Below, in pieces: positions 49,982 through 58,386 of a DNA stretch of 64,000 nucleotides. The position numbers and the translations under genes are program-made. The stretch is from Chloroflexota bacterium (lineage in GTDB: Bacteria; Chloroflexota; Dehalococcoidia; Lucifugimonadales; UBA3495), in assembly GCA_028875055.1 (NCBI GenBank), contig JAPPGG010000049.1, forward strand, positions 1-64,000. The letters run 5' to 3'. Every line of letters starts with the position of its first letter. Within the stretch, counting starts at the first letter, position 1. The notes under the pieces were generated by a model. The model did not search any database, was not told where the DNA came from, and saw nothing but the letters and a program-made list of their open reading frames with translations.

Positions 49982-52888
49982 CTACTCCGCAGCTTCCACC
50001 CGAACGGCGCAGACCTTGTACTCGGGAATCATGGTATCGGGATCGTGGGCCGAGTTGGTGAGGAAGTTGGCGGCCGACTCGGAAAGCTTGACAAAGGGAA
50101 TGAAGATTTCCCCGGCGCGCATGCGGTCGGTGAACAGGGCCCGGCCGGTAAGTTCGCCCCGGCGGGAGGTGACGCGGACGGTCTCCCCGTCGGCAATCCC
50201 GAACTTCTCTCCATCGGAAGGGTTGAGGGAAACCTCGAGATCGGGGGCTCGGGCCAGCAGGCCGGACACCCGGCGGGTCATGGTGCCGCCATGCCAGTGG
50301 TAGAGGACGCGGCCAGTATTCAGGATGAGAGGATAACGCCGGCTGGGGCGCTCGTCGGACAAGGGGCCCTGCTCGTAGCCGATGAATCTGGCCCGTGGGC
50401 CTCGGGGGAAGGAGTCGGCGTACAGGTAGGGGGTACCCGGGTGGTCCGGATCAGGACAGGGCCACTGGATGCCGCCTTCCTTTTCCAGGCGATCGTAGCT
50501 GATCCCCGAGAGAATGGGCGTAAGGCGGGCCATTTCGTCGAAAATCTCCGACGGGTGGCTGTAGGTGAACTGGTCTTCCAGGGGCAGGCCCAGCTTGCGG
50601 CAGATGCGGCGACCCAAGTCGCAGATAATTTCCCAGTCGGGGCGACTCTGGCCCCGAGGCTCCACCGCCTTGCGGATGCGCTGCACCCGGCGTTCGCTGT
50701 TGGTAAAGGTGCCGTCCTTTTCGGCAAAGCTGGTGGCCGGCAGCACCACGTCGGCGATCTGGGCCGTCTCATGCAGGAAGATATCCTGCACCACCAGGAA
50801 CTCCAGCTTCTCGAAGAGTTCGGCGGCCTCGTTGAGGTCCGGTTCACTGAGCAGGGGATTCTCGCCGGTGACGTACATGGCCTTGACGCCAAAGTCCTCG
50901 GCGATGGACTGGACGATCTGGGTGATGACCAGGCCGCGAATACCGGGCAACGGTACACCGCCCCAGGCACCCTCAAACTTCTCCATCACTTCCTGTAGGT
51001 AGCCCTGGTACCCCGGCAAATTGTCGGGAATGCAGCCGGCATCGCCGCAGCCCTGGACGTTGTTCTGTCCCCGCAGGGGCGAGACACCGCTGCCGGGACG
51101 CCCCAGTTGCCCCGTGACCAGGGCCAGGTTCAGCAGGCCATGGGCGTTAGGGGTGCCATTGGTGTGCTGGGTTATGCCCATGCCCCAGATCAGGCAGGAG
51201 CCGGCGTAGGTCCTCAATTCCGACTCCTCATCCCGTGCCAGAGGGGTGACGGAGGGCTGTCCTGAGGAGAAGGGGACCTGGTCCGGAAGTGGCGGACGGG
51301 CGTACATACGCGCGGCCAGCCGCAGGTCCCGGGCGGGAACGCCGGTGATTTCTTCCACCCGTTCGGGAGGATAGTTTTCAACCACCCGCTTCCAGTCCTC
51401 GAAACCCTCGGTGCGGTCTGCTACGAAGGCCTCGTCCACCAGCCCCTCGTCCAGGATTATCTTGGCCAGGCCGTTCATGAGGGCCACATCGGTGCCCGGA
51501 AAGGGACGCAGCCACAGGTCGGCGTAGTCGCACATATCTATGCGGCGGGGGTTGATTACAATGAGCTTCGCGCCCCGTTCCACCACGGCCCGGCGCATGC
51601 GGGAGGCGGCCACGGGATGGTTGGACGTGGGGTCGCAGCCGATTACCACCAGGCAGCCGGCGTTCTCGTAGTCGGTGTAGGAGTTGCTGGTGGCGCCGCT
51701 GCCCAGGGTGGCCAGCATGGCCTCCACCGAGGGCGAGTGGCACAGGCGGGTGCAGTGGTCGATGTTGTTGGTCTGCATCAGCAGGCGGGCAAACTTCTGC
51801 TGGATGTACCCGTCCTCGTTGGTGGCCTTGGCGGAACAGAGGGTGCCAAAGTTGTCATCGCGGTAGTGGACCAGTTTCTCGGCAACCAGGTCAAGGGCTT
51901 CGTCCCAGGTGGCCTCGCGAAGCTCCCCGTTCTCGCGAACCAGGGGCGTGGTCAGTCGGTCGGGATGGTGGACGAAGGAGGCTCCGAAGCGTCCCTTCAC
52001 GCACAGCATGCCGGCGCTGGAAAGGTTGTCTGGGTCGTCCTCCACCGCCACTATTTCGTCCCTGTCGCTGATTTGCATCTTGATGCCGCAGCCGACCCCG
52101 CAGTAAGGGCAGGTGGTGGAAACGCTCTTTTCGACCCTCACCCCCGGCCCCTCCTCCATGGGGAGAGGGGAGACAGCGTCCTGAGGGACAACTGATTCGA
52201 CGTCGTCAGGTTGGGGAGGAATGGAACCGGAAATGGTGGCCTTGGGTTGGATGGCACCGGTGGGACAGACGGACAGGCACTGGCCGCAAGTGGTGCAGAT
52301 GGACTCGGCCAGGGGCTTGTCCATAAAGGTCCCGATGCGGCCGCCCTCTCCGGCCCCCAGGAAATCTATGGCGCCGATAAACTGGTGCTCTTCCTGGCAG
52401 GCGTTGACACAGCGGGCGCAGAGGATGCAGGACTCCATGCCGATGGTGAAGACCGGGTTGCTGGCGTCCGTCACCTCCCGGGGCCGGGGCTGCCACCGGG
52501 AACTGTCTATCCCGTAGTGGCCAGCAGCGCGGGTCAACTGGCCGTACTGGCCCTCGCCTCGAATGGCCGAGGTTACCACCGGCTGTGTGGGGCTGTCGGA
52601 CGGCAGCATCGCCAGGGTGAGTTCCAGGACCCCGGAGCGGATACGTTCCACTTCCGGGGTATCGGTGCGCACCACCATGCCGTCGCTGGCGGGGACAGAA
52701 CAGGAAGCGGGAAAGCCGCGCATCCCTTCAATCTGGACCAGGCAGGTGCGGCAGGCGCCGATAGCCTTCATGTCGGGGTCCTTGCAAAGCTGGGACAGGT
52801 AGATCTGGGAGGCGTTGACAGCGTCAAGAACGGAAGAACCGTCGGGCACCTGCACGGTGCGGTCGTTGATGGTAAGGGAGATGGTCAT
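49982..52888 (-). CDS. fdhA: Formate dehydrogenase alpha subunit, molybdopterin type
   Basis: The 968-aa product has a 2Fe-2S ferredoxin domain (LCKDPDMKAIGACRTC), a NuoG-type His/Cys region and two 4Fe-4S sets (CILCARCVNAC, CTTCGQCLSVCP). A catalytic domain follows, with CPYCGVGCGIK and the active-site region CTRLCHSPSVEAML, where Cys383 stands where some FDHs have selenocysteine. It oxidises formate, probably passing electrons to NuoE/NuoF-type subunits (55822-57851) and NAD. A REP-type repeat supplies about 13 residues (SPLPMEEGPGVRV, about 239-251) in the linker. ATG 52888 has a promoter at 52952-52960. Confidence 0.88.
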   Translation of the reverse strand: MTISLTINDRTVQVPDGSSVLDAVNASQIYLSQLCKDPDMKAIGACRTCLVQIEGMRGFPASCSVPASDGMVVRTDTPEVERIRSGVLELTLAMLPSDSPTQPVVTSAIRGEGQYGQLTRAAGHYGIDSSRWQPRPREVTDASNPVFTIGMESCILCARCVNACQEEHQFIGAIDFLGAGEGGRIGTFMDKPLAESICTTCGQCLSVCPTGAIQPKATISGSIPPQPDDVESVVPQDAVSPLPMEEGPGVRVEKSVSTTCPYCGVGCGIKMQISDRDEIVAVEDDPDNLSSAGMLCVKGRFGASFVHHPDRLTTPLVRENGELREATWDEALDLVAEKLVHYRDDNFGTLCSAKATNEDGYIQQKFARLLMQTNNIDHCTRLCHSPSVEAMLATLGSGATSNSYTDYENAGCLVVIGCDPTSNHPVAASRMRRAVVERGAKLIVINPRRIDMCDYADLWLRPFPGTDVALMNGLAKIILDEGLVDEAFVADRTEGFEDWKRVVENYPPERVEEITGVPARDLRLAARMYARPPLPDQVPFSSGQPSVTPLARDEESELRTYAGSCLIWGMGITQHTNGTPNAHGLLNLALVTGQLGRPGSGVSPLRGQNNVQGCGDAGCIPDNLPGYQGYLQEVMEKFEGAWGGVPLPGIRGLVITQIVQSIAEDFGVKAMYVTGENPLLSEPDLNEAAELFEKLEFLVVQDIFLHETAQIADVVLPATSFAEKDGTFTNSERRVQRIRKAVEPRGQSRPDWEIICDLGRRICRKLGLPLEDQFTYSHPSEIFDEMARLTPILSGISYDRLEKEGGIQWPCPDPDHPGTPYLYADSFPRGPRARFIGYEQGPLSDERPSRRYPLILNTGRVLYHWHGGTMTRRVSGLLARAPDLEVSLNPSDGEKFGIADGETVRVTSRRGELTGRALFTDRMRAGEIFIPFVKLSESAANFLTNSAHDPDTMIPEYKVCAVRVEAAE
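52132..52174. repeat. REP-type repeat translated in frame within fdhA
   Basis: On the minus strand, CCCCTCTCCCCATGGAGG followed by a GGGGTGAGGG end matches one arm of the repeat at 48732-48830. It is read as the linker residues SPLPMEEGPGVRV. Confidence 0.7.
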
Positions 52889-53230
52889 GGCTGTAGCACC
52901 CCGAATGGCAGGCAAACGTGCTTCGGCTTACTGTTGCATCGGATTTTCCTAATTGTAGCACCTGCCCATACGCGGGGAATATATCGCGCAGCAAGGCCCG
53001 GGATTGTGGCGTTATCGGGCATCGGTGACAGCCGTCCCTCAGAAAAACCTCGTTTCACCAGCCATATCCGCTCATCTTCACTCATTTTGTATCTGGGCAA
53101 GCCATGCTGACAGGAGAACTGCTTACCCTTTGGCGGCAGGTCTTGGGCGGAGCTTTGTCTTGACGCCATCCCCCGGCCTATAGAGAATAGGGGCACCGGA
53201 ACCAAGCCAACAAACCAGTAAGGAGCAACC
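52889..53230. other. Divergent intergenic region of fdhA and cupin gene
   Basis: These 342 bp hold the fdhA promoter and a weak plus-strand promoter candidate (TTGACG at 53160-53165, GAGAAT at 53183-53188). The open frame across it is not protein-like. Confidence 0.5.
52952..52960 (-). promoter_or_regulatory. Extended -10 promoter of fdhA
   Basis: On the minus strand TGCTACAAT lies about 64 bp before the fdhA start. Confidence 0.5.
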
Positions 53231-53602
53231 ATGCCTAACTTTGTACGATGCTACACCGGCGCCGATGGCCAGTCTCACCTGGAAGACCTGAACCCGCCCT
53301 TCGAGTCCTTTGTGGATACCGAAGGCGCCTATGGCGAGGGTACGCCGATGCAGGGGGCCAGCGGAGTGACCATCCGGATCGCCCAGCCTGGCTACCTACT
53401 GGAGTGGCACTGCGCCCCCCGCCGCCAGTACACCATCACCCTGGCCGGCCGGGCAGAGGTGGAGGTGGGAGACGGAACCAAACGCGAAGTGGGACCCGGC
53501 GATGTGCTGCTGGCGGAAGACATGACGGGGCAGGGCCACATTACCCGCGTCATCAGCGACGAACCCCGCTATTACATCGTGGTGGCCCTGGACGACGATT
53601 AG
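53231..53602 (+). CDS. Cupin domain protein
   Basis: This 123-aa single cupin barrel has GYLLEWHCAPRRQYTITLAGRAEVEVGDG and GPGDVLLAEDMTGQGH, the two cupin motifs. The metal-ligand His pattern is partial (WHCAPRRQY, GQGHITR), so it may bind metal weakly. Its function is unknown. AAGGAG lies 7 nt before the ATG. It is divergent from fdhA. Confidence 0.85.
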   Translation: MPNFVRCYTGADGQSHLEDLNPPFESFVDTEGAYGEGTPMQGASGVTIRIAQPGYLLEWHCAPRRQYTITLAGRAEVEVGDGTKREVGPGDVLLAEDMTGQGHITRVISDEPRYYIVVALDDD

Positions 53603-53653
53603 CTGACAAAGACGCGGGGCCAACCGATTGGCGGTCAAGTCCCGTTCGGGCCA

Positions 53654-54811
53654 TCAGGTGACATTTGAAGTGCGGCCGGAGACCATTTCCCGCAAGCGAG
53701 GAATGAGTTCCCGGCCGTATTCACGAGCATCGTTAAGCGGGTCAAATCCCCGGATGATGAAGGTGGTGCAGCCCAGGTCGTAGTAGGCCAGCAGCGACTC
53801 GGCCACCTGCCCCGGGGTGCCCACCAGGCAGGTGGTACTGCCGGCGGCGCCGCTGGCCGCCGCCACCGGCATCCACAGCCGGTCATCGTGGATGTCGCCC
53901 TGGGCGGCGAACTTCAGCAGCCGCCGGGACCCTTCCGATTGAAGCCGGGCGGGCTGACCCGGCACGATGCTTCCCCTGGTCGCCTCCTGTACCCGCTGAA
54001 GGATACCCTCGGCCCTTTCCCACGCCTCATTCTCGGTGTTGCCCAGGATCGGTCTCACTGACAGGCTGAACTGGATGTCCCTGCCGCACTTGCGGGCAAG
54101 CTGGCGGATGTGGGACACCCGCTCCTCAATTGCCGACCGGGGCTCTCCCCACAGGGCGAAAACGTCGGCGCGCCGGCTGCCCACGTCCAGGGCAATGTCC
54201 GACGCTCCGCCGAAGAAGAGGGGCAGGTGAGGCCTCTGGAGACAGCGGACCTGGCTGCTGGCTCCCTTCAACCGGTAGAACTCGCCCTCGTAATCGAAGG
54301 GTTCACCGGAAATCCAGGTCCTGCGGAGAATCTCCATGTACTCGTCGGTGCGGCGGTAGCGGGCGTCGTGGTCCAGAAAGTCGCCGTCCCGCTCCTGCTC
54401 AATGTCGCTGCCGCCGGAGATGATGTGGAGGGCGATACGGCCGCCCGTGAGCTGGTCCAGGGTTGCCGCTTTCCGGGCCGCCAGGGTGGGGGCCACAAAC
54501 CCGGGACGGTGGGCGATGAGGTAACCCAGGCGAGTGGTGCGCGCCGCCGCATAACCGGCTACCTCGAAGCCGTCGGGTGTGCTGGAGGAATAGCCCGTCA
54601 GCACCATGTCGAAGCCGGCGTCTTCGTGGACCCAGGCGAACTCCAGGATATAATCGCCGTCCACCCCCGACGGGACCTCGGCGCCCGGGTTGATGCCCCC
54701 GCCAAAAACGCTGAGGGTCGCGCCGGAAGTGGCCGCCGCCTCGCGGGTGACGCCAATCATGCCGACGATGCGCACGGCGCCAGGCGTTTGCTGCTGTTCG
54801 TTCAATGGCAT
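53654..54811 (-). CDS. LLM class flavin-dependent monooxygenase, SsuD-like
   Basis: This 385-aa luciferase-like monooxygenase is close to alkanesulfonate monooxygenases: LEFAWVHEDAGFDMVLTGYSSSTPDGFEVAGYAA, LIAHRPGFVAPTLAARKAATLDQLTGGR, IISGGSDIEQERDGDFLDHDARY and the late STTCLVGTPGQVAESLLAYYDLG. It probably releases sulfite from a sulfonate or oxidises a related compound with reduced FMN. The partner reductase is not adjacent. GGAG is just before ATG 54811; TATACT at 54894-54899 (minus strand) is a possible -10. Confidence 0.87.
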   Translation of the reverse strand: MPLNEQQQTPGAVRIVGMIGVTREAAATSGATLSVFGGGINPGAEVPSGVDGDYILEFAWVHEDAGFDMVLTGYSSSTPDGFEVAGYAAARTTRLGYLIAHRPGFVAPTLAARKAATLDQLTGGRIALHIISGGSDIEQERDGDFLDHDARYRRTDEYMEILRRTWISGEPFDYEGEFYRLKGASSQVRCLQRPHLPLFFGGASDIALDVGSRRADVFALWGEPRSAIEERVSHIRQLARKCGRDIQFSLSVRPILGNTENEAWERAEGILQRVQEATRGSIVPGQPARLQSEGSRRLLKFAAQGDIHDDRLWMPVAAASGAAGSTTCLVGTPGQVAESLLAYYDLGCTTFIIRGFDPLNDAREYGRELIPRLREMVSGRTSNVT

Positions 54812-54993
54812 TGGCTCCAATAATTGCCTTTCCGGCAATCTTCTGCGCTGTATGCCCGAAAAGTTGCCAGGCAGGGAGGTCGAGATTGCTGGCAGTATAC
54901 ACGAACCGGTGAGACCTGAGCCTCGCAACCCGAGTTTGACAACCTCTTTGCCCTTGCTTAACCTCGATTTAGACGAAACGGCAGGAGCAGGCC

Positions 54994-55302
54994 ATGACCA
55001 CTGAACCCATGCCTGCATTCATTGAGGAAGCCAACGAGCTATACCTGACCGACCCTGCAGGCGCCGTGGCAGTACTTTATAAGGGCACTCGTGAGCTGCG
55101 GGAGAAGGTCTCCAGAAAGAGACAACCGGAGTCGACGAGCGAGCGAAGCAAGCAATTGTTTATCCTGGAGTCGGCTCATGGATTGATGGAATACTTGCGC
55201 GAAGATGCGGCAGAGGGAATTTATCCAGACCCTCTTGAATGGGAGTTAGACATTGGGGTAGCACAGGATATAGTACGCATTACCACAGAATATGGAAGCT
55301 GA
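54994..55302 (+). CDS. Unknown partner of a second HEPN-like protein
   Basis: The 102-aa product is helical and charged, with no recognised family (FIEEANELYLTDPAGAVAVLYKGTRELREKVSRK). AGGAG precedes ATG 54994. It overlaps the next gene by 11 nt, so they form a coupled pair. Confidence 0.55.
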   Translation: MTTEPMPAFIEEANELYLTDPAGAVAVLYKGTRELREKVSRKRQPESTSERSKQLFILESAHGLMEYLREDAAEGIYPDPLEWELDIGVAQDIVRITTEYGS

Positions 55303-55765
55303 AACCAATCTACAGTTAGTTTACAGCATTCTTTCCCAGAACCGTCTGGACTCGGCTGGAAGTTTGTTGCGCCAGAACCCGGACTGCCCGACAGACCTCA
55401 GTCTGGAAGTTACGATTACCAGATGTAACATAGCGATGCAGGTGTGGACCGCAGCTGTCGATATAGGCTCCTCTCTAATGATTCCAGAAGAGCGTAGAAT
55501 ACCAACTGGTAGCTCGAGGGAAATTACCCTTTATGTCACGCGAACGGTGGCCCGGCAATTTCCGACGCTGGATCTGCGAACTATGTGGCGTCGCCTTTTG
55601 TGGCTGCATAACGTCCAGCACCGTGCTGACCACGGAATTGAGCGTTTTGTAACTTCCTGCCAAGTTTCTTTCGACGCTTTCGCCCGCATCAATGAGATTC
55701 TTGCCCCCGGGAGCCGACTTGCGCCCCAGACCTATGAGTGGCTGGAAAGTGTAGGAATTACGTAA
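55292..55765 (+). CDS. HEPN-like protein, second copy of a two-gene arrangement
   Basis: This 157-aa all-helical protein contains LRTMWRRLLWLHNVQHRADHGIERF (about residues 100-124), resembling the HEPN core, with RADH in place of the R-X4-6-H. It is distinct in sequence from the HEPN-like protein at 10920 but has the same arrangement: it is the second gene of an overlapping pair. A toxin or defence role is an inference. Confidence 0.45.
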   Translation: MEAETNLQLVYSILSQNRLDSAGSLLRQNPDCPTDLSLEVTITRCNIAMQVWTAAVDIGSSLMIPEERRIPTGSSREITLYVTRTVARQFPTLDLRTMWRRLLWLHNVQHRADHGIERFVTSCQVSFDAFARINEILAPGSRLAPQTYEWLESVGIT

Positions 55766-55821
55766 CCGAGTCTTACGTAAATTCGCTGCCGGGGCCGCTC
55801 GTTTTGTGTTTCGAACGGGCT

Positions 55822-57393
55822 TCAGGCAAATTCTCCCCCGAAGAACTCCAGCAGGCTGTTGACCGGGCCGCCGGCCATTTGTCCCAGCCCGCAGAGAGAT
55901 GCTCCTCCCACTATGTCTGCCAGGTAGCGCAATTGCTCAACGTTAGCGGTTGAATCCCTTCCCGAGGCCAGCCGGTCCAGAGCTTCCACGATTCGGGGGG
56001 TCCCTTCGCGACAGGGGGTGCATTTTCCACAGGACTCGGCGGCGTTGTAGGCAGCGAGACGGCGGGCGACTTCAATGGCTGAGGCCGACGAGTCCAACAC
56101 CATTATTCCGCCCGCACCCATAACCACGCCGGAAGAGTGGAGCATTCCCGGCTTCAGTTCCAGGTCCAGCTCAGAGGGCGGGAGAAGGCCGCTGGAGGGA
56201 CCGCCCACGGCCACCACGCCAATGTCCTTGCCCTCGGGGGGGCCGCCACCGATGTCGTAAATTACCTGCCGCAGGGAAGAGCCCATGGGAACTTCGGCCA
56301 GGCCAGGCCTCTTTACCGCGCCGCTGAGGCACACGAGCTTCGTGCCGGGAGATGATTCCATTCCCACTTGGCCGTAGCGGCCTGGCCCCCGCTGCAGCAC
56401 GTAAGGGAGGTTGGCCAGGGTTTCCACGTTGTTTATAACCGTGGGCCGGCGGAACAGGCCCGATTCCACGGGGAATGGCGGGCGCAGCCGGGGTTCACGA
56501 CGCCGGCCTTCGATGGTGTTCAGCAGGGTGGTCTCTTCGCCGCATACGTAGCCGCCGGCGCCCCTCCTCAATTCCACTTCGCAGTGAAATCCGGACTGCA
56601 GGATGTCTTCACCCACCAGGTTATGGCTGCGAGCCTGTTCCAGCGCAGCTTCTACTCGTTCGGCAGAAAGGTGGGCTTCGGCGTTGATGTAGATGAAACA
56701 GCGGGACGCGCCGGTGGCGTAGGAAGCGATCAGCGCTCCTTCAATCAGGCGGTGGGGAAGCCCCTCCATGATGTGGCGGTCTTTGAAAAGGCCTGGTTCG
56801 CCCTCCTCGGCATTGACTACCAGGAAACGGGGTTCGGGAAAGGCGCGGGCGCCCTGCCACTTGCGGGCCGGCGGGAAGTAGGCGCCGCCCCTCCCCTGCA
56901 GGCCCGACTCAAGCACCTGGTCAATGACCTCCTGCGGGGTGTGGGAGAGGGCGTCGGCCAGGCTGGCGTAGCCTCCAACACCCACGTATTCGTCAACGTC
57001 GGCGGGGTCCAGCTGGCCGCACCAGGACAATACCTGGAGGTGCTGGGGAGTGAAGAATGATTCCAGTTCGGCGGACGGCCGCTGGCCATGTCCGGCTCCA
57101 ATGTCAGCGGCGATGGCTGGAACGTCGGAGGCGGCAACCCTGCTGTAATAGCGGGTGGCGCCCCGGGATTCCTGGACCACTACCTGGGGCGCGGCGAAAC
57201 AGGCTCCATCACATCCGGACACCACGAGGTAGCAGTCGTCTCGGCAGGCCAGCGCTTCTCGCATTGCGTCCGCCACCGCGTCAGCGCCCACTGCCTGGCT
57301 GCACTGGCCGACCTGGACTGTGACGCGAGTCCCGGTCGCGTCAGAGGCGGCCCGACGCTTTCGGGCATCGTTGAGGATTTCTTCGAAGGTCAT
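55822..57393 (-). CDS. nuoF: NuoF-like NADH-binding flavoprotein subunit (formate dehydrogenase beta)
   Basis: This 523-aa diaphorase subunit has an N-terminal thioredoxin-like 2Fe-2S part (GQCSQAVGADAV, VSGCDGACFAAP). The FMN/NAD-binding core follows (GRGGAYFPPARKW, GLQ-type loops, GAYVCGEETTLLNTIEG-like GGYVCGEETTLLN), then the C-terminal 4Fe-4S site (ESCGKCTPCREG, SLCGLGQ). The N-terminal fusion is typical of soluble NAD-dependent formate dehydrogenases and hydrogenases. With no other Complex I genes nearby it is most likely the NAD-reducing partner of FdhA. The start at 57393 overlaps the NuoE stop as ATGA. Confidence 0.9.
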   Translation of the reverse strand: MTFEEILNDARKRRAASDATGTRVTVQVGQCSQAVGADAVADAMREALACRDDCYLVVSGCDGACFAAPQVVVQESRGATRYYSRVAASDVPAIAADIGAGHGQRPSAELESFFTPQHLQVLSWCGQLDPADVDEYVGVGGYASLADALSHTPQEVIDQVLESGLQGRGGAYFPPARKWQGARAFPEPRFLVVNAEEGEPGLFKDRHIMEGLPHRLIEGALIASYATGASRCFIYINAEAHLSAERVEAALEQARSHNLVGEDILQSGFHCEVELRRGAGGYVCGEETTLLNTIEGRRREPRLRPPFPVESGLFRRPTVINNVETLANLPYVLQRGPGRYGQVGMESSPGTKLVCLSGAVKRPGLAEVPMGSSLRQVIYDIGGGPPEGKDIGVVAVGGPSSGLLPPSELDLELKPGMLHSSGVVMGAGGIMVLDSSASAIEVARRLAAYNAAESCGKCTPCREGTPRIVEALDRLASGRDSTANVEQLRYLADIVGGASLCGLGQMAGGPVNSLLEFFGGEFA

Positions 57394-57851
57394 TCCCGCA
57401 GCCATCCGCCCAACTGTTCCAGGGTCTGGGAGGCCAGTTCCCTGCCCTGCCAGACGCCGTCAACTTCAACCAGGGGAGCCAGGGGGCAGCGGTAGGCGCA
57501 GGGGGTTTCCTCCAGGGTTACCGGGCATTCAGTATTGGCTTCACCGGAAACCGCGTTCAGCTTGTCTCTCAACTGGGAAAGCAATTCCCGGCCCCCTCCG
57601 TGCCAGCAGCTAAGTCCCGTGCACACACGCAGGAGGTGCCAGTTGGGCTGCTGAATGCGTAGCTCGGTGTAGCTGGTGGCGGCGCCGTAAACGACGCTGG
57701 CGGGTGTGCGCAGGTGCCATGCGACCACCTGTAGGGCCCACTCCGGCAGGTACCCCAACTCTTCCTGGAGAAAGTGAAGGGCGGGCAGCAGGTAGGTGCG
57801 CTGCGGGGGGAATTTTTGGCGGAGAATGGGCCTGAGTTTTTCCCTTTCCAT
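57390..57851 (-). CDS. nuoE: NuoE-like 2Fe-2S subunit (formate dehydrogenase gamma)
   Basis: This 153-aa thioredoxin-like ferredoxin has the four ligands in CTGLSCWHGGG and TPCAYRCPLAP and a helical N-terminus (LLPALHFLQEELGYLPEWAL). It relays electrons between FdhA and the flavin of NuoF. It is translationally coupled to nuoF by an ATGA overlap. Confidence 0.9.
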   Translation of the reverse strand: MEREKLRPILRQKFPPQRTYLLPALHFLQEELGYLPEWALQVVAWHLRTPASVVYGAATSYTELRIQQPNWHLLRVCTGLSCWHGGGRELLSQLRDKLNAVSGEANTECPVTLEETPCAYRCPLAPLVEVDGVWQGRELASQTLEQLGGWLRE

Positions 57852-57907
57852 ATCGCTCGAACACGGACGCCTCGCCGGTGTTCCCGGCCAGCGCCCGCAT
57901 TTACCGG

Positions 57908-58294
57908 CTATTGCTCGTCAGGCTCAGGGGGAGGGATTCTGAAGATGACGCTTCCGTCCTCATCGTGGGAATGGGACATTATGGCCTGGTGAAGGTTCCT
58001 GATCTGCTCGCGGGTTCTTTCACCCTCGGAACGAATGAGTTCCTCGTTGTGCCGGATCAGTTCTTCGTTCCTGCGAAAGCGTTGATCGGTGAGGTGTTCA
58101 TTCTGTTCAATTCGGTCGTAAATGCGCTGAATCTCAACGCGGATGCTCTGGAATTCGCCCTGCATTTCATTGGGCAGTCGGTTGGTAGCTTCAGTGAGCT
58201 TACCAATGCGGTATATTGCGGTGGCGGCAAGGCCGATGGCCGCAATAATGACGGCTACCAGACCGGCTGTGGCTGTGATTTCCGCTGCTTCCAC
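57908..58294 (-). CDS. Membrane-anchored coiled-coil protein, unknown
   Basis: The 128-aa product has one N-terminal hydrophobic segment (about residues 9-30, GLVAVIIAAIGLAATAIY) followed by a long charged coiled-coil (residues 45-105) and a Pro-rich tail. No family is recognised. It lies between the NuoE gene and the aldehyde oxidoreductase on the same strand. Confidence 0.6.
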   Translation of the reverse strand: MEAAEITATAGLVAVIIAAIGLAATAIYRIGKLTEATNRLPNEMQGEFQSIRVEIQRIYDRIEQNEHLTDQRFRRNEELIRHNEELIRSEGERTREQIRNLHQAIMSHSHDEDGSVIFRIPPPEPDEQ

Positions 58295-58386
58295 TTGGGG
58301 GGAGCTCCTGATGATGAACTGTTTCAGGGAGATTTTACCCTAAAGGGCACTCCGCCCGCATTACAGCGGTACGCAAGGTAGTTTGC

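Noticed and set aside
51740-51742. Formate dehydrogenase as a second selenoprotein
   Set aside because: The active-site codon reads Cys (RLCHSPSV) and no in-frame TGA occurs in fdhA.
52885-53232. 115-residue minus-strand frame between fdhA and the cupin gene
   Set aside because: It covers the promoter region and has no recognisable features.
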